In this document: positions 1-12,490 of the stretch, piece after piece
Position numbering within the stretch: position 1 is the stretch's first letter
Layout of the letters: every line of letters starts with the position of its first letter
Assembly: GCF_029962835.1 (NCBI RefSeq)
Contig: NC_080578.1
Coordinates: 49,221,001-49,285,000, forward strand
Length of the DNA stretch: 64,000 nt
DNA from: Magnolia sinica
Taxonomy: Eukaryota; Streptophyta; Magnoliopsida; Magnoliales; Magnoliaceae
Direction of reading: 5' to 3'
Made by a program: the position numbers and the translations under genes
The notes under the pieces: generated by a model
What the model was told of the DNA's origin: nothing
Seen by the model: the letters and a program-made list of their open reading frames with translations, nothing else
Database searches by the model: none

Positions 1-52
1 TTCAGGCCTTGATCATTCACTTAGAAGAGGCACTCAACATCACCTGGATTCC

Positions 53-1257
53 ATGGCAGACCCAGTTGATAATCCAAATCCAAATCTGCCAGATCCAACT
101 ATAAATCAAAATAGAGAAAATCAACCTAATCCTCCTCTTGAGAATGAAAATGAAGTTCATAAGAATGTGTTAAACCAACCACGGACTTTACGTGAACATC
201 TATACCTTAAGAGATCAACTTTAGCATCTTGCATAGTATTCCTTGCTCACATAGGGAACATTGATTTTAAACCAGGTGTGATTCAATTGATTCCTAAATT
301 TCATGGCTTAGATTCTGAAAGCTCCTACTTACACCTCAAGAACCTTGAGGAAGTAATTGTAATATTACAAGTAAACAATGGCAATAGGGATACACTTAAG
401 CTTAGGTTATTCTCATTTTTTCTAAAGGATTGGGCCAAAGCATAGCTCAACTCTCTAAGACTTAATACCATCACTACATAGCAAGCCTTAAGTAAAGAGT
501 TTTTTAAAAAGTTCTTTCCCGGGTACAAAACAAATACACTAAAACAATAAATCATGTCATCTCCCAAAAGGGGAATGAACTGTTTTTCCAAGCTTGGGAG
601 CACTTCAAAGACCTTCTACTTACTTGTCCATATCATGGTTATGAAGCATGACACGTGATTGATGCGTTCTAAAAGGGGTTCACCACGGATACCCGTCAAT
701 TCATAAAGAGGATGTGTGGTGGAACCTTTCTTGGCAAATATCATAATGAGGCTTGGGATTTTCTAGATATGTTAGTAGAGAATACGCAAACATGGGATGT
801 CTCTGCTAAACTAGACCAAACTATACTCATTCCTAGAGAGAAAGCGGGGATATATGTCCTAAGAGAGGAAGACGACCTTAATGCAAAATTCGCTGCATTA
901 GCTAGAAAGGTTGAAGCCTTGGAAATTAGGAAGGTTGATATGGTTAAAGCAAATACTTCTTTAGATAATTTTTGTAGCATTTGTGGTGGTGCAGACCATG
1001 ACACAAAGGATTGTCTAATAATCCCAATTATACAAAATATCACACATGAGCATGAGCAAGCAAATGCTATAAATAACTACCAAAGGTCAGTTATGCAACC
1101 AATGGAAAGCACGTACAATCCAAATTGGCGTAAACATCCTAATCTTAGTTGGAGGAATGTACTACAAATTAATATGCCCAATACACCTCAAACACCTCCA
1201 CAAAATAACTTTTTTAGGGCATCTAACAATGCACCATATGTGTCCCCGCCAAAGTGA
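53..1257 (+). pseudogene. Gypsy (Athila/Tat-type) gag, broken
   Basis: This encodes the capsid/nucleocapsid polyprotein of a Ty3/gypsy retrotransposon. An Asn/Pro-rich N terminus opens at 53 and is followed by the segment around FKPGVIQLIPKFHGLDSES, typical of plant Athila/Tat gags. The frame stops at 445 just after the KDWAKA region. Homologous residues continue in other frames to about 710. A second open segment (712-1257) holds a complete CCHC zinc knuckle, C-X2-C-X4-H-X4-C, at 973-1014 (CSICGGADHDTKDC). At least one stop and one frameshift separate the halves. No 5' LTR or primer-binding site was found before 53, so the element is truncated or runs in from outside the window. Confidence 0.8.
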
Positions 1258-2496
1258 TCATCTGTGGAAAATGCATTAACCGCATTCATGAACTCCCAAG
1301 CTTAAATGAATCAGTCTCTAATCTAATCAAATCAGGAATTAAAGACGGTCGTGGCTAGGATTGAGACTCAACTAAATGTTAGGGAAAAAGGCACCCTTCC
1401 TTCTCAACCTATGCCAAACCCTAGAAACACATATTTCATTGGATACTCAAATCCAAGTGAGCTACATCATGAACAATTTAATGCATCATTACTATGAGAA
1501 GTGGAAAAGAGGTCAATAACAAGATAATCCAACTGGTAGAAATACCAAAGGATGAGCCACCATCTCAAGAGAATGATGAACTGGTTATGATTTTGAGCTG
1601 CAAAAACAAAAGAATAAAGAGACTGAGTCATATGAACCTCCAATTCCGTTCTCATCTAGACTTCGGAACCTAACTGTCTCCACGAAATATCAAGAGGTGT
1701 GAGATATGCTCCAAAAGGTTACTGTCAATATTCTTCTGCTTGATGCCATTAGACAAATTCCATCATATGATAAAAATCACAAGGACTTGTGCACTATAAA
1801 GAGGAAATTAAATGTGCAAAAAAGGCCTTCCTTACTGAGAAAGTGAGCGCTATCATTCAACAAAGGGTCATACCCAAATACAAAGACCCGGGAAGTCCCA
1901 CTATTCTTTGTATTATTGGGAATTTTCAAATTGAGCATGCTTTGCTAGATTTGGGTGCAAGTGTGAACTTAGTACCTATTCAGTTTACAAACAAATGGGA
2001 TTAGGCGAGCTTAAACCAACCACGATTATACTCCAACTTGCTGACCTCTCCATTAAGGTACGAAGGGAAATTTTAGAGGACATGCTAGTCCAAGTGGAGA
2101 AATTCTACTTCCCCATGAATTTTTATTGTATTAGACACTGAACTATGTGTAAATACTAGCGCTCAAGTTCCCATCATTTTAGGCCACCCATTCCTAGCAA
2201 CTTCAAATGCAATCATAAATTACAGGAATGGAATGATGAACTTATCTTTTGGTAACATGACTCTAGCGCTAAATATTTTCAATATATGTAAGCAATCCAA
2301 TGACAATAATGAGATCCATGAGCTGAATTTCATGGACTGCTTGATAGAAGAAGAGGAATTGGAACCTAGTCTGACTAAGGAATTGATTCAAGTCTTTGAC
2401 AATACAGGGTGCTTGACATACAATATAGCACTTACATTTTCTCCTCCTTTTTGTTTGTATTTAACAAAAAGACAATTCCATAGATATACCAATTAA
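1258..2496 (+). pseudogene. Gypsy aspartic protease region, broken
   Basis: This continues the same gypsy polyprotein. The retroviral-type aspartic protease motif DLGASVN is read at 1948-1968 (active Asp at 1948-1950). It is followed in shifted frames by the flap/ILG region (PIILGHPFLATSNAIINYRNGMMNLSF split across two frames, about 2170-2250). The LGHPFL segment is normally ILGRPFL in this clade. A last open stretch (2233-2496) continues with an acidic linker that normally leads to reverse transcriptase, but no RT motifs follow. The stretch 1258-1780 between the gag knuckle and the protease has only scattered homologous residues and several stops. Dead element, truncated before RT. Confidence 0.75.
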
Positions 2497-4018
2497 GTAC
2501 AAAAAATGAAAAGCTCTATTAATCATGTATTTTTCAATAAGCACATACTAACAAGAAAATATAGTGCATATATCATTAAAAACATGGAGCATGCTTATTA
2601 TGGTCATTTAAAGAGATATACCATTAGAAATATCAATGACTAATGATAGTTTAATAATAAATATGTGATACTTAAAATTAAGTAACTTTAAAGGTAGACT
2701 ATAAAAAGGAATGAGGCCAAAAATCCTTGAATTTACTTATTAAACACAAAATGAGACTCTATTTCTTAGATTTACCTATATGCTAAAAAATGAGGTTTAG
2801 TTCCTCATATTTAACAAGTAAGCTCTCATAGACCTTTTAAGGTCACCTATCCTTCTTCACAACCCACTTAGGTGTGAATTTCCTAGGATCTAGATTATGT
2901 TTGGAAGAGAGTGTTTCTCCCTTGAATGTATCTCTCTTAAGTGTGATCATATTTGGAGATCTATATTCGGTAGGGGATTTAACTATGTGTCCTACCCTGA
3001 TTATTATTACCATTGATTAGCATTTTCTTCGTCTTTTCATTAGACCAGGTAATTAGTTTTAATAACACCCTCATATGGCCGGTCATTTTAGGAAGGGCTG
3101 GAAGCTCTTTTTTATTTTATGGCAATTCTCTAGGATGATTTTCCATTGGTGTGTTGATTCCTCAGTTGTGACACATTTACTAGTTCGGTTTGTAATTGAG
3201 GTGAATTGGGCCCTTTTAATATCAAACATTTAAATTTTAGGTACCCAACATCTCCACAAGCATGACACAAATGAAAGTCTCTCAATCTACCTCTTAAAGC
3301 AGACGAGTTCTTTTAGATTACTGGATGGATAGAGGTTGTAGTAATAGTATTTCTATTAAGTTCAAATTCTCTATTATCTCTAAAAGGTTTACCCATACCA
3401 ATAGATTTACTTATTAGTTCATTTTCTTAGGTAACCTTAACTTTCTCCTCATGGATAGACATGATTCAAAAGATCCTTTTTGAATATTACTTTAGGCACT
3501 TACGTCTTTCAAGAGCAGCCCACTCTGATACGAATTGAAATTGCGTGGATTGTCTACTATGGTGTATGTGGAAGTTTGACAGAGCTGAGAATTATGCTTA
3601 AGGCTTAAGAGAGTAAATAGGACCATTTCAAAAATCCTTGCCTACTTAAAACAATTTATCAATTTAAACTAAGAAAACAAATAACACTTAAGCTTCCAAG
3701 TCAAGGGGTCCAATCACATAGACTATAAATGATATAACAATTAAGCAACTAGTCTATAAAACAAGATAGTATCTTGTGTGTGAAATGTGTTAACTATTTA
3801 ACACCTAGCATATATATAATTATGCATTCATATAATTCAGTAAATTAAACTCACGAGCATAAATAGAAATGTGCACAAATGACAATCTCAAACACAAGCA
3901 TGTATAATGGTTTGGTTTCCCTATTCCACTCTTGGAGGACACACTATCCTCAATTGTACGGGTATTTATTATCTTAATAGTTTTCAATTGATTCACCCTC
4001 AAACACTCCAACAAGCTT
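2497..4018. other. AT-rich intergenic, no gene seen
   Basis: No coding segment, terminal repeat or RNA gene could be supported here. Base composition is strongly AT-rich with short simple runs. It follows directly on the truncated gypsy protease, so part may be unrecognisable remains of that element. Confidence 0.5.
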
Positions 4019-4034
4019 TCAGTGAAAACTTATA

Positions 4035-4405
4035 TTTCTTCGATGGATCGAAAAATAGTACATTTTGTCCAACAAGCTAAAAAGGAAAATCTGGATATTC
4101 TCGATGGCATCGAGGCTTGTTCGATGACATCGAAATTTAAATTTTAATGGCATCGAACTCAGCTCTGATGACATCAAATATGTGCAAAAATAGTCCAGCA
4201 AGAAAATGATTATAATCTTGACTTTTCCGATGACATTGTGTCGTCCTTTGATGACATTAAAGGACCCCTCTGATGACATCAAAGGTCAGTTCGATAACAT
4301 TATAAAAGGACCCAATAACCCTGTTTCTATGGTTAGATGAAATTAAAGAACTTTCGATGACATCACAGGTCTCTTCAATGGCATCGAAGACCCTTCAATG
4401 CCATC
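4035..4405. repeat. Degenerate cluster of TCGATGACATCGA palindromes
   Basis: About a dozen variants of the near-palindrome TCGATG(A/G)CATCGA occur within 370 bases at irregular spacing, for example near 4100, 4120, 4150, 4230, 4250, 4270, 4355, 4375 and 4395. Spacing is not constant, so this is not a simple tandem array. Similar clusters with other cores occur at 6335-6425 and 9375-9540. All three sit in LTR-like sequence, so they are probably LTR-internal repeats rather than a host element. Confidence 0.6.
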
Positions 4406-4440
4406 AAACCTAACAGTTTTTTGCCCATTTTTTTACTGTT

Positions 4441-5265
4441 GAGATTTCATTTTATATATCGATATGGGTTGTTCTTTGGCAATTTAATGATTATTGAAGA
4501 GAGCTTTGAGAGAGATAATTGCAGGAGTTAATACCCATCTTCTCAAGACCTCTTTCCTCAAGGAGTTCATCATTCAATCCTTATCTTAAAGGCAATCATT
4601 AGCATATTCAAAGCTTGGATTGAATAATGAACTCCGACATTCATTAATGCTCTAGCAACGTTCTTTGTTGGCAAATCCATATGATAGGAAGCATTAAATG
4701 CTTAGCCTTAGGGATCCTTTCTAGTTCGCTAAAGACCCATTAATACAGAGATAAGATTTACCCAAAACCTTTGACCCATCAACCTTGACATCAACAATGG
4801 AGCATCATCACTCGGTTGCAATGCAAGGGAGATGAAGACTCTTCAACAATCTGGAAGATCCTCATCAGATATGCATAATAAGGCTCACTCACTTGTCGGT
4901 AAGTACGAGAGTCCAATTTGTGTCTGAAAATCTTTCCTTGTGTAGGATTGAAATTCAGAGATTGTTTTTCCAAACTTGTCAAGTCCTTGCATAGACCTCC
5001 GACGAGAGAATATGTATTATATCCTTGTGTAGGACTTTTTAAGTTCTTGTGTAGAACTTGGTAAGACCTTGTGTAGGCAATCTGTAACCCTGTATGGGTT
5101 GTGAACGTTTATGGTTAACCTCATTTAAAACCATTGGATCGTGAAATCTGGCACACTCTAGGAGAGAGTGGGTCAGCCGGGAGTGGAGTAGGCATGTAGC
5201 CAAACCACTATACATCGTTATACATTGTGGTGAATGTTTGGATTCATGTTTTGTGGTGATTGATT
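4441..5265 (+). mobile_element. Copia-type LTR remnant (probable)
   Basis: Between 4990 and 5130 the phrase TTGTGTAGGACTT recurs in four or five variants. It is followed at 5150-5230 by a GGGAGTGGAGTAGGCATGTAG-like segment and CCAAACCACTATA. From memory this order is characteristic of the U3/R/U5 part of plant copia LTRs. No TG...CA ends with matching target duplications could be fixed and no internal copia coding sequence adjoins it, so it is either a solo LTR or a fragment. Confidence 0.45.
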
Positions 5266-6334
5266 ATTTTCCATGCTCTATTTAGTCTCTGTACAAAACA
5301 TGTTTGTTATAATGCATAAATGATGCATATCACTATTTTATTTTAGTTTGTGCACTTCTTCTTATTTAAATTACTTGATTGATTAGATGTACGTGCATGC
5401 AATTAGATTAATTAAAACTTGAAAAGTCCTATTCACCTTCTATAGGACAATTAGACATATCTTCAAGCTTTGCTTGTAGTGGTTTAGCCGCAGTTTCATA
5501 AGCTCCTACAGATATTAACACATACGCACCCATGTATGGTGATTGCGGTTCTAATTCAAGGCCCTACGTTCACTCCCGTCAGAGGCTCCCCAAATAGACT
5601 AACACATACACACCTGTGTCCGGTGAATTCAGCCTTACACAAGAGCCCGAGTATTACAAAAAGAATTTATTCGAGTTTAGGTAAAAAAACTCTTACACTC
5701 AATCCTACATAAGGAAAGAGTGTATGAACTCTAAAATGACAACTTTACTTGTCAGATTGAGCCTCGTTGATGCACTGTCTTGAGATGCTTCTTCAATGCT
5801 CTCACTTACTTGAATTCGCTTCTTAATTGTTCCCACGTTCATTGATGCCGATGGTTCAACTTCATGAATAAATACCTTGAATGTGATGCTCCGATGATGA
5901 TATCAAGGTGATGGGAGGATGGTGGAATCTCCTACAACTAATAAATAGTTAATTTCTAAAGGGGATTCACCTAGATGGGTCTCTAGAGAATGTAGACAAG
6001 GATATACCTATAGGCTTAGTGTCCAATCTCTAGAAAATGGTGAAGATCGAGTTCATCTTCATCATGGAGGTTAGAATCCTCGATGGTGATAAAGCTCAAG
6101 AAAATGACTTAGATCTCATTGGTTTAGAGGCTTAGGATGAGGGAATGGGTGGAGAATCACCTAGGCTTTTATTGCACCAAAAACCCATCAAAATGCCCAA
6201 TGTCCGAATGTCATTTATATAGATTTCGGTTTGCAACGACTCTAAAATGACCAAAATCACGATATCCTCAATCAATCAACCAAGAGCATTTAATCAATCA
6301 AACTTCATCGAAATAGTCCAAAAAACTTGCTAGA
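5266..6334. other. Unassigned intergenic with LTR-like phrases
   Basis: No coding region is supported. At 5490-5640 two similar phrases recur (roughly ACACATACGCACCCATGTATGG and its variant ACACATACACACCTGTGTCCGG, about 90 bases apart), each followed by a GTGAATTC- or GTGATTGC-type segment. This is a diverged direct repeat, probably from an LTR. The rest is featureless to my reading. Confidence 0.4.
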
Positions 6335-6425
6335 CAGTTTTGGCCATATTCAATCGATCGAGCTCCACCTTCAATCGATTGACTATATCGATCGAGGTAG
6401 ATCGAGCTTAGCTCGAAAGTCAAGT
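6335..6425. repeat. CAATCGATTGA / ATCGATCGA palindrome cluster
   Basis: Five copies of an ATCGAT-centred palindrome lie within 90 bases (around 6350, 6374, 6390, 6400 and 6408). The layout is the same as the TCGATG-CATCGA cluster at 4035-4405 and the CGACTAGTCGAG cluster at 9375-9540, which suggests a recurrent architecture in LTRs of this genome. Confidence 0.55.
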
Positions 6426-6480
6426 GTTTTGGGTAGTTTGGTTTATAACAGCTTTGCACCCCTATAAGCCTATTTATCAT

Positions 6481-8434
6481 GCTTTAAATGAGCTCTCAAG
6501 GCTGATGGGTGATCAATAAAAGGTTTAGCTATTAAGGCATAATTACCTAGAGGCTAAGGTTGTTTTTGGTCTAAGAATAGGGTCACCAAGGCATCTCAAT
6601 TTACTTGTTATTCACTCTTTATGCTTCTTGTCCTCTTGTGTCTTCGATCTTCAACTTCCAAGGGCTCAACCGACTCACTAATACACAGACTCACGTGATT
6701 GACAAAATGGTACACAAATCAGTGCATTAACATAATTGAGAAGGGTTTATACCTTTCGATATTCCAACCCAAACTCAATCAGGATGCTCTTTCATGTTAC
6801 CCTATTCTAGTTTTGCAATTACTTAAAGATGATCGTACCTTTGGGCCACTAATCCATGATATCCAAATAAAAAAACTGTGATTATGATGCCATTATACTT
6901 GAAATTCTATTATGATTACAAATATCAATAATTATTATTGTATATCTATAGATTTTTAGAGTAGGTCACTTTGGTGACTACAAAACAATTCTCAACTATA
7001 GATTTCTAATAGGAGTTAATAGCATATATACAAATGCCTTAAGAGGAGACTAAGTGATTGTTTGATCATTGTGCCATTAGTGGCCCACCCAATTTATTTT
7101 TACCAAATTTCAATGATTTGAACAAACTTCTACATTTTTAGCTCATGGGCCAAAACACACATGTTGAGCTTAATATAGTTACAATTATAATTCAAACAAG
7201 ACACTTCTATATAAATAAGGCCAGAAACATAATTTCATGTGAGAACATAATGACTATCATATACATGTATATGCATATCGAGAGTGCAAAATTAAGTCAT
7301 TGAATGTGAGCTCATTAATTTTAAATGACTGGTGAACCATTGTAAATGAGCCCAACAAATATAATGCGTTGTCAATTGGTGAACCTAACAACATGATTCT
7401 ACCAATAGTAAGCACAATTACATTTCACTTGAAAATGGGCTATCTATCACCATGTTTCAACAAAATATGCATTGAATCCAATAGGAAACTTGATATGCCT
7501 ATAGACGATCATATGTTGGCATATAACCAAATCATCATATGAAAATATCACAAAATGGTTTGTTAAATACATCAGCCATAACCTAAGCTCTGATACCACG
7601 TGTTGCCAATTATGCAGTTTTACAATATATAAAATTGATAGGATCATGACTTTTTACATTCAACGAGAACTATAGTGTTTCACAAATTAAAAGGCATACC
7701 TTACACTATAAAATTGGACAATGAAGTAACTTGATGTTGATTAGTCATTGCTTGCACACTTTCAACAGTCTAGATCTTCTCTAGTCGGCACCTCTAACCC
7801 TGCACAACAACTAAGATCAATTAGCTCCAATTTTCTCTCTACTCAACTTACTATGATGCATGAATAGAGATGGGAGATCAACTGTAATGTCGAGTTAGAG
7901 AGAGGGACCAAGAGTCCTGAATTTATACATGATTTGATTCCAACTTATTAAATGAACCAATTAATTACGGGATCCTTCCTCTCCTCTAAATAATTATAAT
8001 ATTCAATGGTACTATGGAATTATAAGAGTTTTTTAGACAAAATAAATAAATCTGCTAGAATAGGAAAAGTCACCCTTAAAGAATATGAAAAAACATTCTC
8101 GAAATGTGGGGAGACATCCATTGAAATACAAAAATACATTCTCAAAATATGAGGAATCACCTTTGGAATATAAAATGTGTGTAATATGAGAAGACACTTA
8201 GGAATATAAAGAATTTGGTCATGTGAGCCCTCTCCATATACATTCTAATAACTTTGGTGTAAATGATGGATCGACCGGATCATGGAAAGACGGTTCCATA
8301 TTTAAGGGTTAAAGCATATCTTTTTTAATGTTTTCTAGTAGGCCTCTTAAAAATAGAGTGGGTTCCAATGAATTAGGGAACTTATTCCAGAGGTATGCTA
8401 TACCGCATTCGTGTGCAAGATATTTCACTAGCCC
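6481..8434. other. AT-rich intergenic, no gene seen
   Basis: Only short open frames, none with recognisable protein similarity. Two short repeated phrases (variants of ATTCTCGAAATGTGGGGAGACAC, near 8095, 8140 and 8190) form a weak local repeat. No terminal inverted or direct repeats with target duplications were found. Confidence 0.45.
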
Positions 8435-9374
8435 GCCGCCATATGTGGGAGCTGTTCACAACCCTAAGTGTAGGGTCGTGAAGTAGTAATAATCTCAGTG
8501 AGACCAAGGTCGAATCTACAGGGACTGATCTTGTATGTTTCTGAAAGTAACTAGAACTAGAACTAGAAGAAGATGTAAATCTAAATCTGAATAATTGGAA
8601 AGAGTAATTGTGAATAATGTAATTGAAACTTGTGAATTTAAAAGTGGGAACTAGGGTGCCAAGGATCCACTTGTAGCTTCTCGGGATGTTACCTTACTTG
8701 ATTCGGGAAATCCAACTGGAATTGGAGTCCTATCCTATCCAATAGGTAAGAGAGATGGTTAGATCTCTAAACTTCTCATTGATTCCATCATCCAACCATG
8801 CCCAGGAGATAATGGCCAACAACAGGATATACCAATCCCACAATCAATCATAGGAGAATTATTAAGATTAGGAAAGATTCCATCACCCTACCATGCCCAA
8901 GGGACAATAGTGAACAATGGGACTTACTAAGTTCACAATCTCAAATCAGGAAAAGAAGATATTTAAAGAAATTCTAAATCTATTGTAATTTGTCACAACA
9001 AACCATTAAAAATTAAAAATATTTCTTAAATAATAATTATAATCCATAAGGTTTAATAAAAACATGAATCAAAGCAAATCAAACATCCCAATCACACTAC
9101 AAGCTTCACCTCTTAGCCTTAGCTAAGAGGTTTAGCCAACCATAGACATGAATGAACTAAAATCTCTTAAGAAAATCATAAAAACAACTAAGGAAGAAGA
9201 AGAAAAACTCCCGCACAACGGCTCCACCTTTTTGCTCCACTCCTCAAACCTTAGAAGGTGCCTAAGAACATCCCATGGACTCCTATTTATAGTTGTGAAA
9301 CTCCAACTTTTGCACAGAGTTGGAAAATCCAGAAACCGCCTCAAATTTATGTACTCCGTGCAAAATCTGCGTAA
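8435..9374. mobile_element. Gypsy LTR or 3' region fragment (probable)
   Basis: The sequence starting near 8450 (TGTTCACAACCCTAAGTGTAG, then GGTCGTGAAGTAGTAATAAT and a CTACAGGGACTGATC segment) matches from memory a phrase common at the LTR/3' end of Athila/Tat-type gypsy elements. A duplicated phrase, CCATCCAACCATGCCCAGGAG versus CCATCACCCTACCATGCCCA, recurs near 8785 and 8880. The gag/protease of the same superfamily at 53-2496 could be the 5' part of the same broken element, but no matching LTR pair was found to prove it. Confidence 0.35.
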
Positions 9375-9540
9375 GCCTTGACTAGTCGAGAACAACCATC
9401 GACTGGTCAAGGGTCACTTTCGACTAGTCAAGGATGATGGGAATTTAGAGGATAATGTTGCTAGAGTTCGAGTCAAGGATTCCTAGGCTAGTCGAGCAGG
9501 AGTCGGGACTGGTCGAAGCTTAGACTAGTCGAGGATCACA
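9375..9540. repeat. CGACTAGTCGAG palindrome cluster
   Basis: Seven or so variants of CGACTAGTCGAGG, some degenerated to GACTGGTCAAGG, are crowded into 165 bases (near 9380, 9402, 9422, 9488, 9505 and 9525). This is a third example of palindromic 12-mers in LTR-like sequence in this window. Confidence 0.6.
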
Positions 9541-9829
9541 AAAATTCACTTCAAAACTTCAATTTTCTTCATTCCTTACTTGGTTTTCTTGGATCTTTGG
9601 CATGCGAATTCTTCATTCTTGGTCTTCTAAGATCCAATCTTTGGCTTGGTGATTCTTGAGTATCAAATCCATGCTTTTAACATTCTTTTCAATCTAAGCT
9701 CTCAGATTCACCTTGCAATAAAAATATGTATAAAATATACCATTAAGCAGTATCATGTGTATAAAACCAAGATATAAGCAGGAAAAAATATGCAATATTT
9801 GACACTCAATAGGAGCAGATTAGGTGCAT
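9541..9829. other. Non-coding stretch, nothing identified
   Basis: Weakly repeated TTCTTCATTC/TCTTGG phrases near 9560-9660 are the only structure seen. It probably continues the preceding LTR-like material. Confidence 0.4.
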
Positions 9830-10090
9830 ACTCGGCCTCACACAAGGCAGTGCAGTCCTTTTCATGGGCCCACCTAGATGCATGCATCCTAAATCCATGT
9901 CGTCCATCTGTTTTGGTAGATTATTTTATGGCATGAACCAAAAAATGAAGCATATCCAAAACTCAGGTGGACCATACCATAAGAAATAATGATGATTGAA
10001 CACCTTGTCATTAAAAACTTTCTAGGACCCACCATAATGTTTAAGTAATGTTTATTTTTCATATAACTTGATAAGGTCACCTAAACATGT
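9830..10090. mobile_element. Partial copy of the GGGCCCACC...CGTCCATC MITE family
   Basis: It carries the block order seen in the two fuller copies at 47915-48345 and 48480-48985. The blocks are GGGCCCACC with GATGCATGCATC, then a GTCGTCCATCTG segment, then TCAGGTGGACCATACCATAAG, then ATTAAAAACTTTCTAGGACCC. The right half, including the opposite terminus, is missing or replaced, so this is a truncated hairpin MITE. Confidence 0.6.
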
Positions 10091-10767
10091 ATGAATGGTA
10101 AAAAAAATAAATTTAAAAAAAGAAAAGGAAATGAAAACAAAACATAAACAAATATCAACTTGATTCAAAACTTTTATAGCTCCTTAATTGATAACTAACA
10201 TTATTTCCTATGGTATAGTCCTTCTAAGAATGGCATCTATTTCATTTTTGGCATCATATCCTAAAATAATATGAAAAAATGGCAGACAACATGGATATAC
10301 AATACATATATCAAGGTGTGCCCTACATTAAGGGACACACTCTTGGGTGAGGCCAGGACCGCACATAATCCACTCCCACCATATGTGTCAGTGGGAAGCC
10401 GAATGCAATATCAAAGCCGTTCATTAGGTGAGTCCCACCATACAAATGTGATCATCCAAAAATTAGGTCCATTTATAGATCAAATGGGAAAATATCTTAG
10501 AAATAGGTGGACAACTCAGAAAACTTTTGCCAAGAGTTTTCATATGTAACTCTTTTTCGTTGACTATGGCGAGCTTGGTGAGCAAACTAACATGAATCTT
10601 ACGCCAGGGCATCAAAATTGTGGGTCCCTCATGATGGATGGATTGGATCTCGTTTGAATGGATCATGTTGGCACATGTGGCAGCGTTTACAAAAGTTGTG
10701 TAATACATGATAAAAAACAAATTGTGAATTGAACTATGAACCGCAATTCGAGTGAAGTGGACTGATC
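10091..10767. other. Unassigned non-coding spacer
   Basis: No gene is supported. GTCCCACCATA and CCGTTCATTAGGTGAG phrases near 10380-10450 and a GGTCCATTTATAGATCAAATGGG segment resemble diverged pieces of the same MITE/LTR repeat vocabulary found elsewhere in the window. Confidence 0.35.
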
Positions 10768-12490
10768 TAAGGGCGTGTTTGGTAAGTGGAATTGAATGGT
10801 ATTGAATTGTATCAGACGGGATTAACATCATTATTGCATAATGATTGCATGGGTAGAAATACCATGTCATTGTAGCCATCCAATCCCATGTTTGGGATGA
10901 AATTTTTGCTACGAGAAAACACTGAATTAAGCAAAATCATGTTTGGTGGACCATGGAATTGTAATTAACCGACCAAATTCAAAACGGATGTCATTCACTT
11001 GTACATATATGTAACACCCCATACTTTCTATACTCGGGTGTTATCATGGAGATCTAAATAAGTGTATACATGTGTGAGAACACATTTAATTTACGTCACA
11101 CACCTCCATCCAACAATCCACAATCTGTCTATCTTGACCATTAAATTCAGACTATGACAACCCACAACGTATTTGCAAGGTACTTTGAATTGACCCTTGA
11201 CCTTTCAACCATGGAGATTCAGACTACACCATCAATGGTGATCCAACCTATAATCTAAAAATTCACCACTTAAGGTAAGTGACAACATACCTAAAAACCT
11301 CATATCGATATAGTTACAAACATAAACCAATTTCTCAACTTGGTCCTAAATCGACTTGAACAATTCTCATCCTAGTCATAGATTAGGTCCAATCGGGCAA
11401 TCGATGTCGAGATCAGCATGTAACTTAACCATGCATCAATTAAACCATTCATTTTAATAACAAGGCTTGGGTCATCAAATATTTCGTCCATCAGGCCAAC
11501 GACATTCCATAAAGTGATTAACCACTTAATCACACTAATCAAACAATCTAAATGTTTAGTCAAACATTAAAGTCCACTTGGATGGATAACATAGCTACTA
11601 AGACCATTAACAAATGATTTTAAATCAATCCAACCATTGATTCATAGTGTAAATGTTGCAGTGGACCACATATTGTTAAGTCTCAAAGCTTTAACCATCA
11701 AATCCATCATCTATTGGGCTTGCAACACCTTGTCCAACAACATACAACTTGATCATGCTAATAGGGCTAATCTAACCGTTAAATCAATGGAAATTAACAT
11801 GAAAAGACCATAATCTCATTGGTATGGACCATTTAATCCTTTAATCTACCTAACCCTTGGACAGAAGCTCTAATTGGGGCCTACAAAGGGAATGGGCGGA
11901 GTGGATTCATCGAACCAACAATGTGGACCCCACCTTACCTATGTGTACACAAAATGCACGTACACTCACAATGCACCGCACATGTCATCACAATTTGTGT
12001 GAGACCCGTATTCTAGCCCGTACCGTTTCATATGCCTTCGCGGTCCTCTCGGTCAAATTTTGGTGACCTGCGATCTATTATCGGCGTTTGCACGCAATCC
12101 TGAGTCGTGTTCCATATATCAGAGTTGGCTCGACTCGAAACTTTTACCCTTGCGACCGCGCTATTGCCACGTATTACACGCTAAGGTGATACCCGGGCTA
12201 GGAGATAAGGGAGCACATTCGGTTCGAGGAAAACGCTGCGCGTTACAAATACCGAGGAAAACTCTACGACACATCACATCAATTACATTAATTAATTACA
12301 CATCACTCCCATCACTCACACCCATCCCCAAGTACAACCACACTCCCCAAAAGTTAACTTTCTCTTTAAACAAAGTACACCCTTCCATCACTCACCATCT
12401 CTCTCACCCATCACTTCTCTCCCATCACCTCTCTCTCTCTCTCATTCTCCAAGCAATCCACGTCCAAGCAAGCTCTATGAGAGAGCTTTG

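Noticed and set aside
10463-10879. 138-codon minus-strand frame
   Set aside because: Overlaps the foldback MITE's left arm and MITE-like repeat fragments; no recognisable protein.
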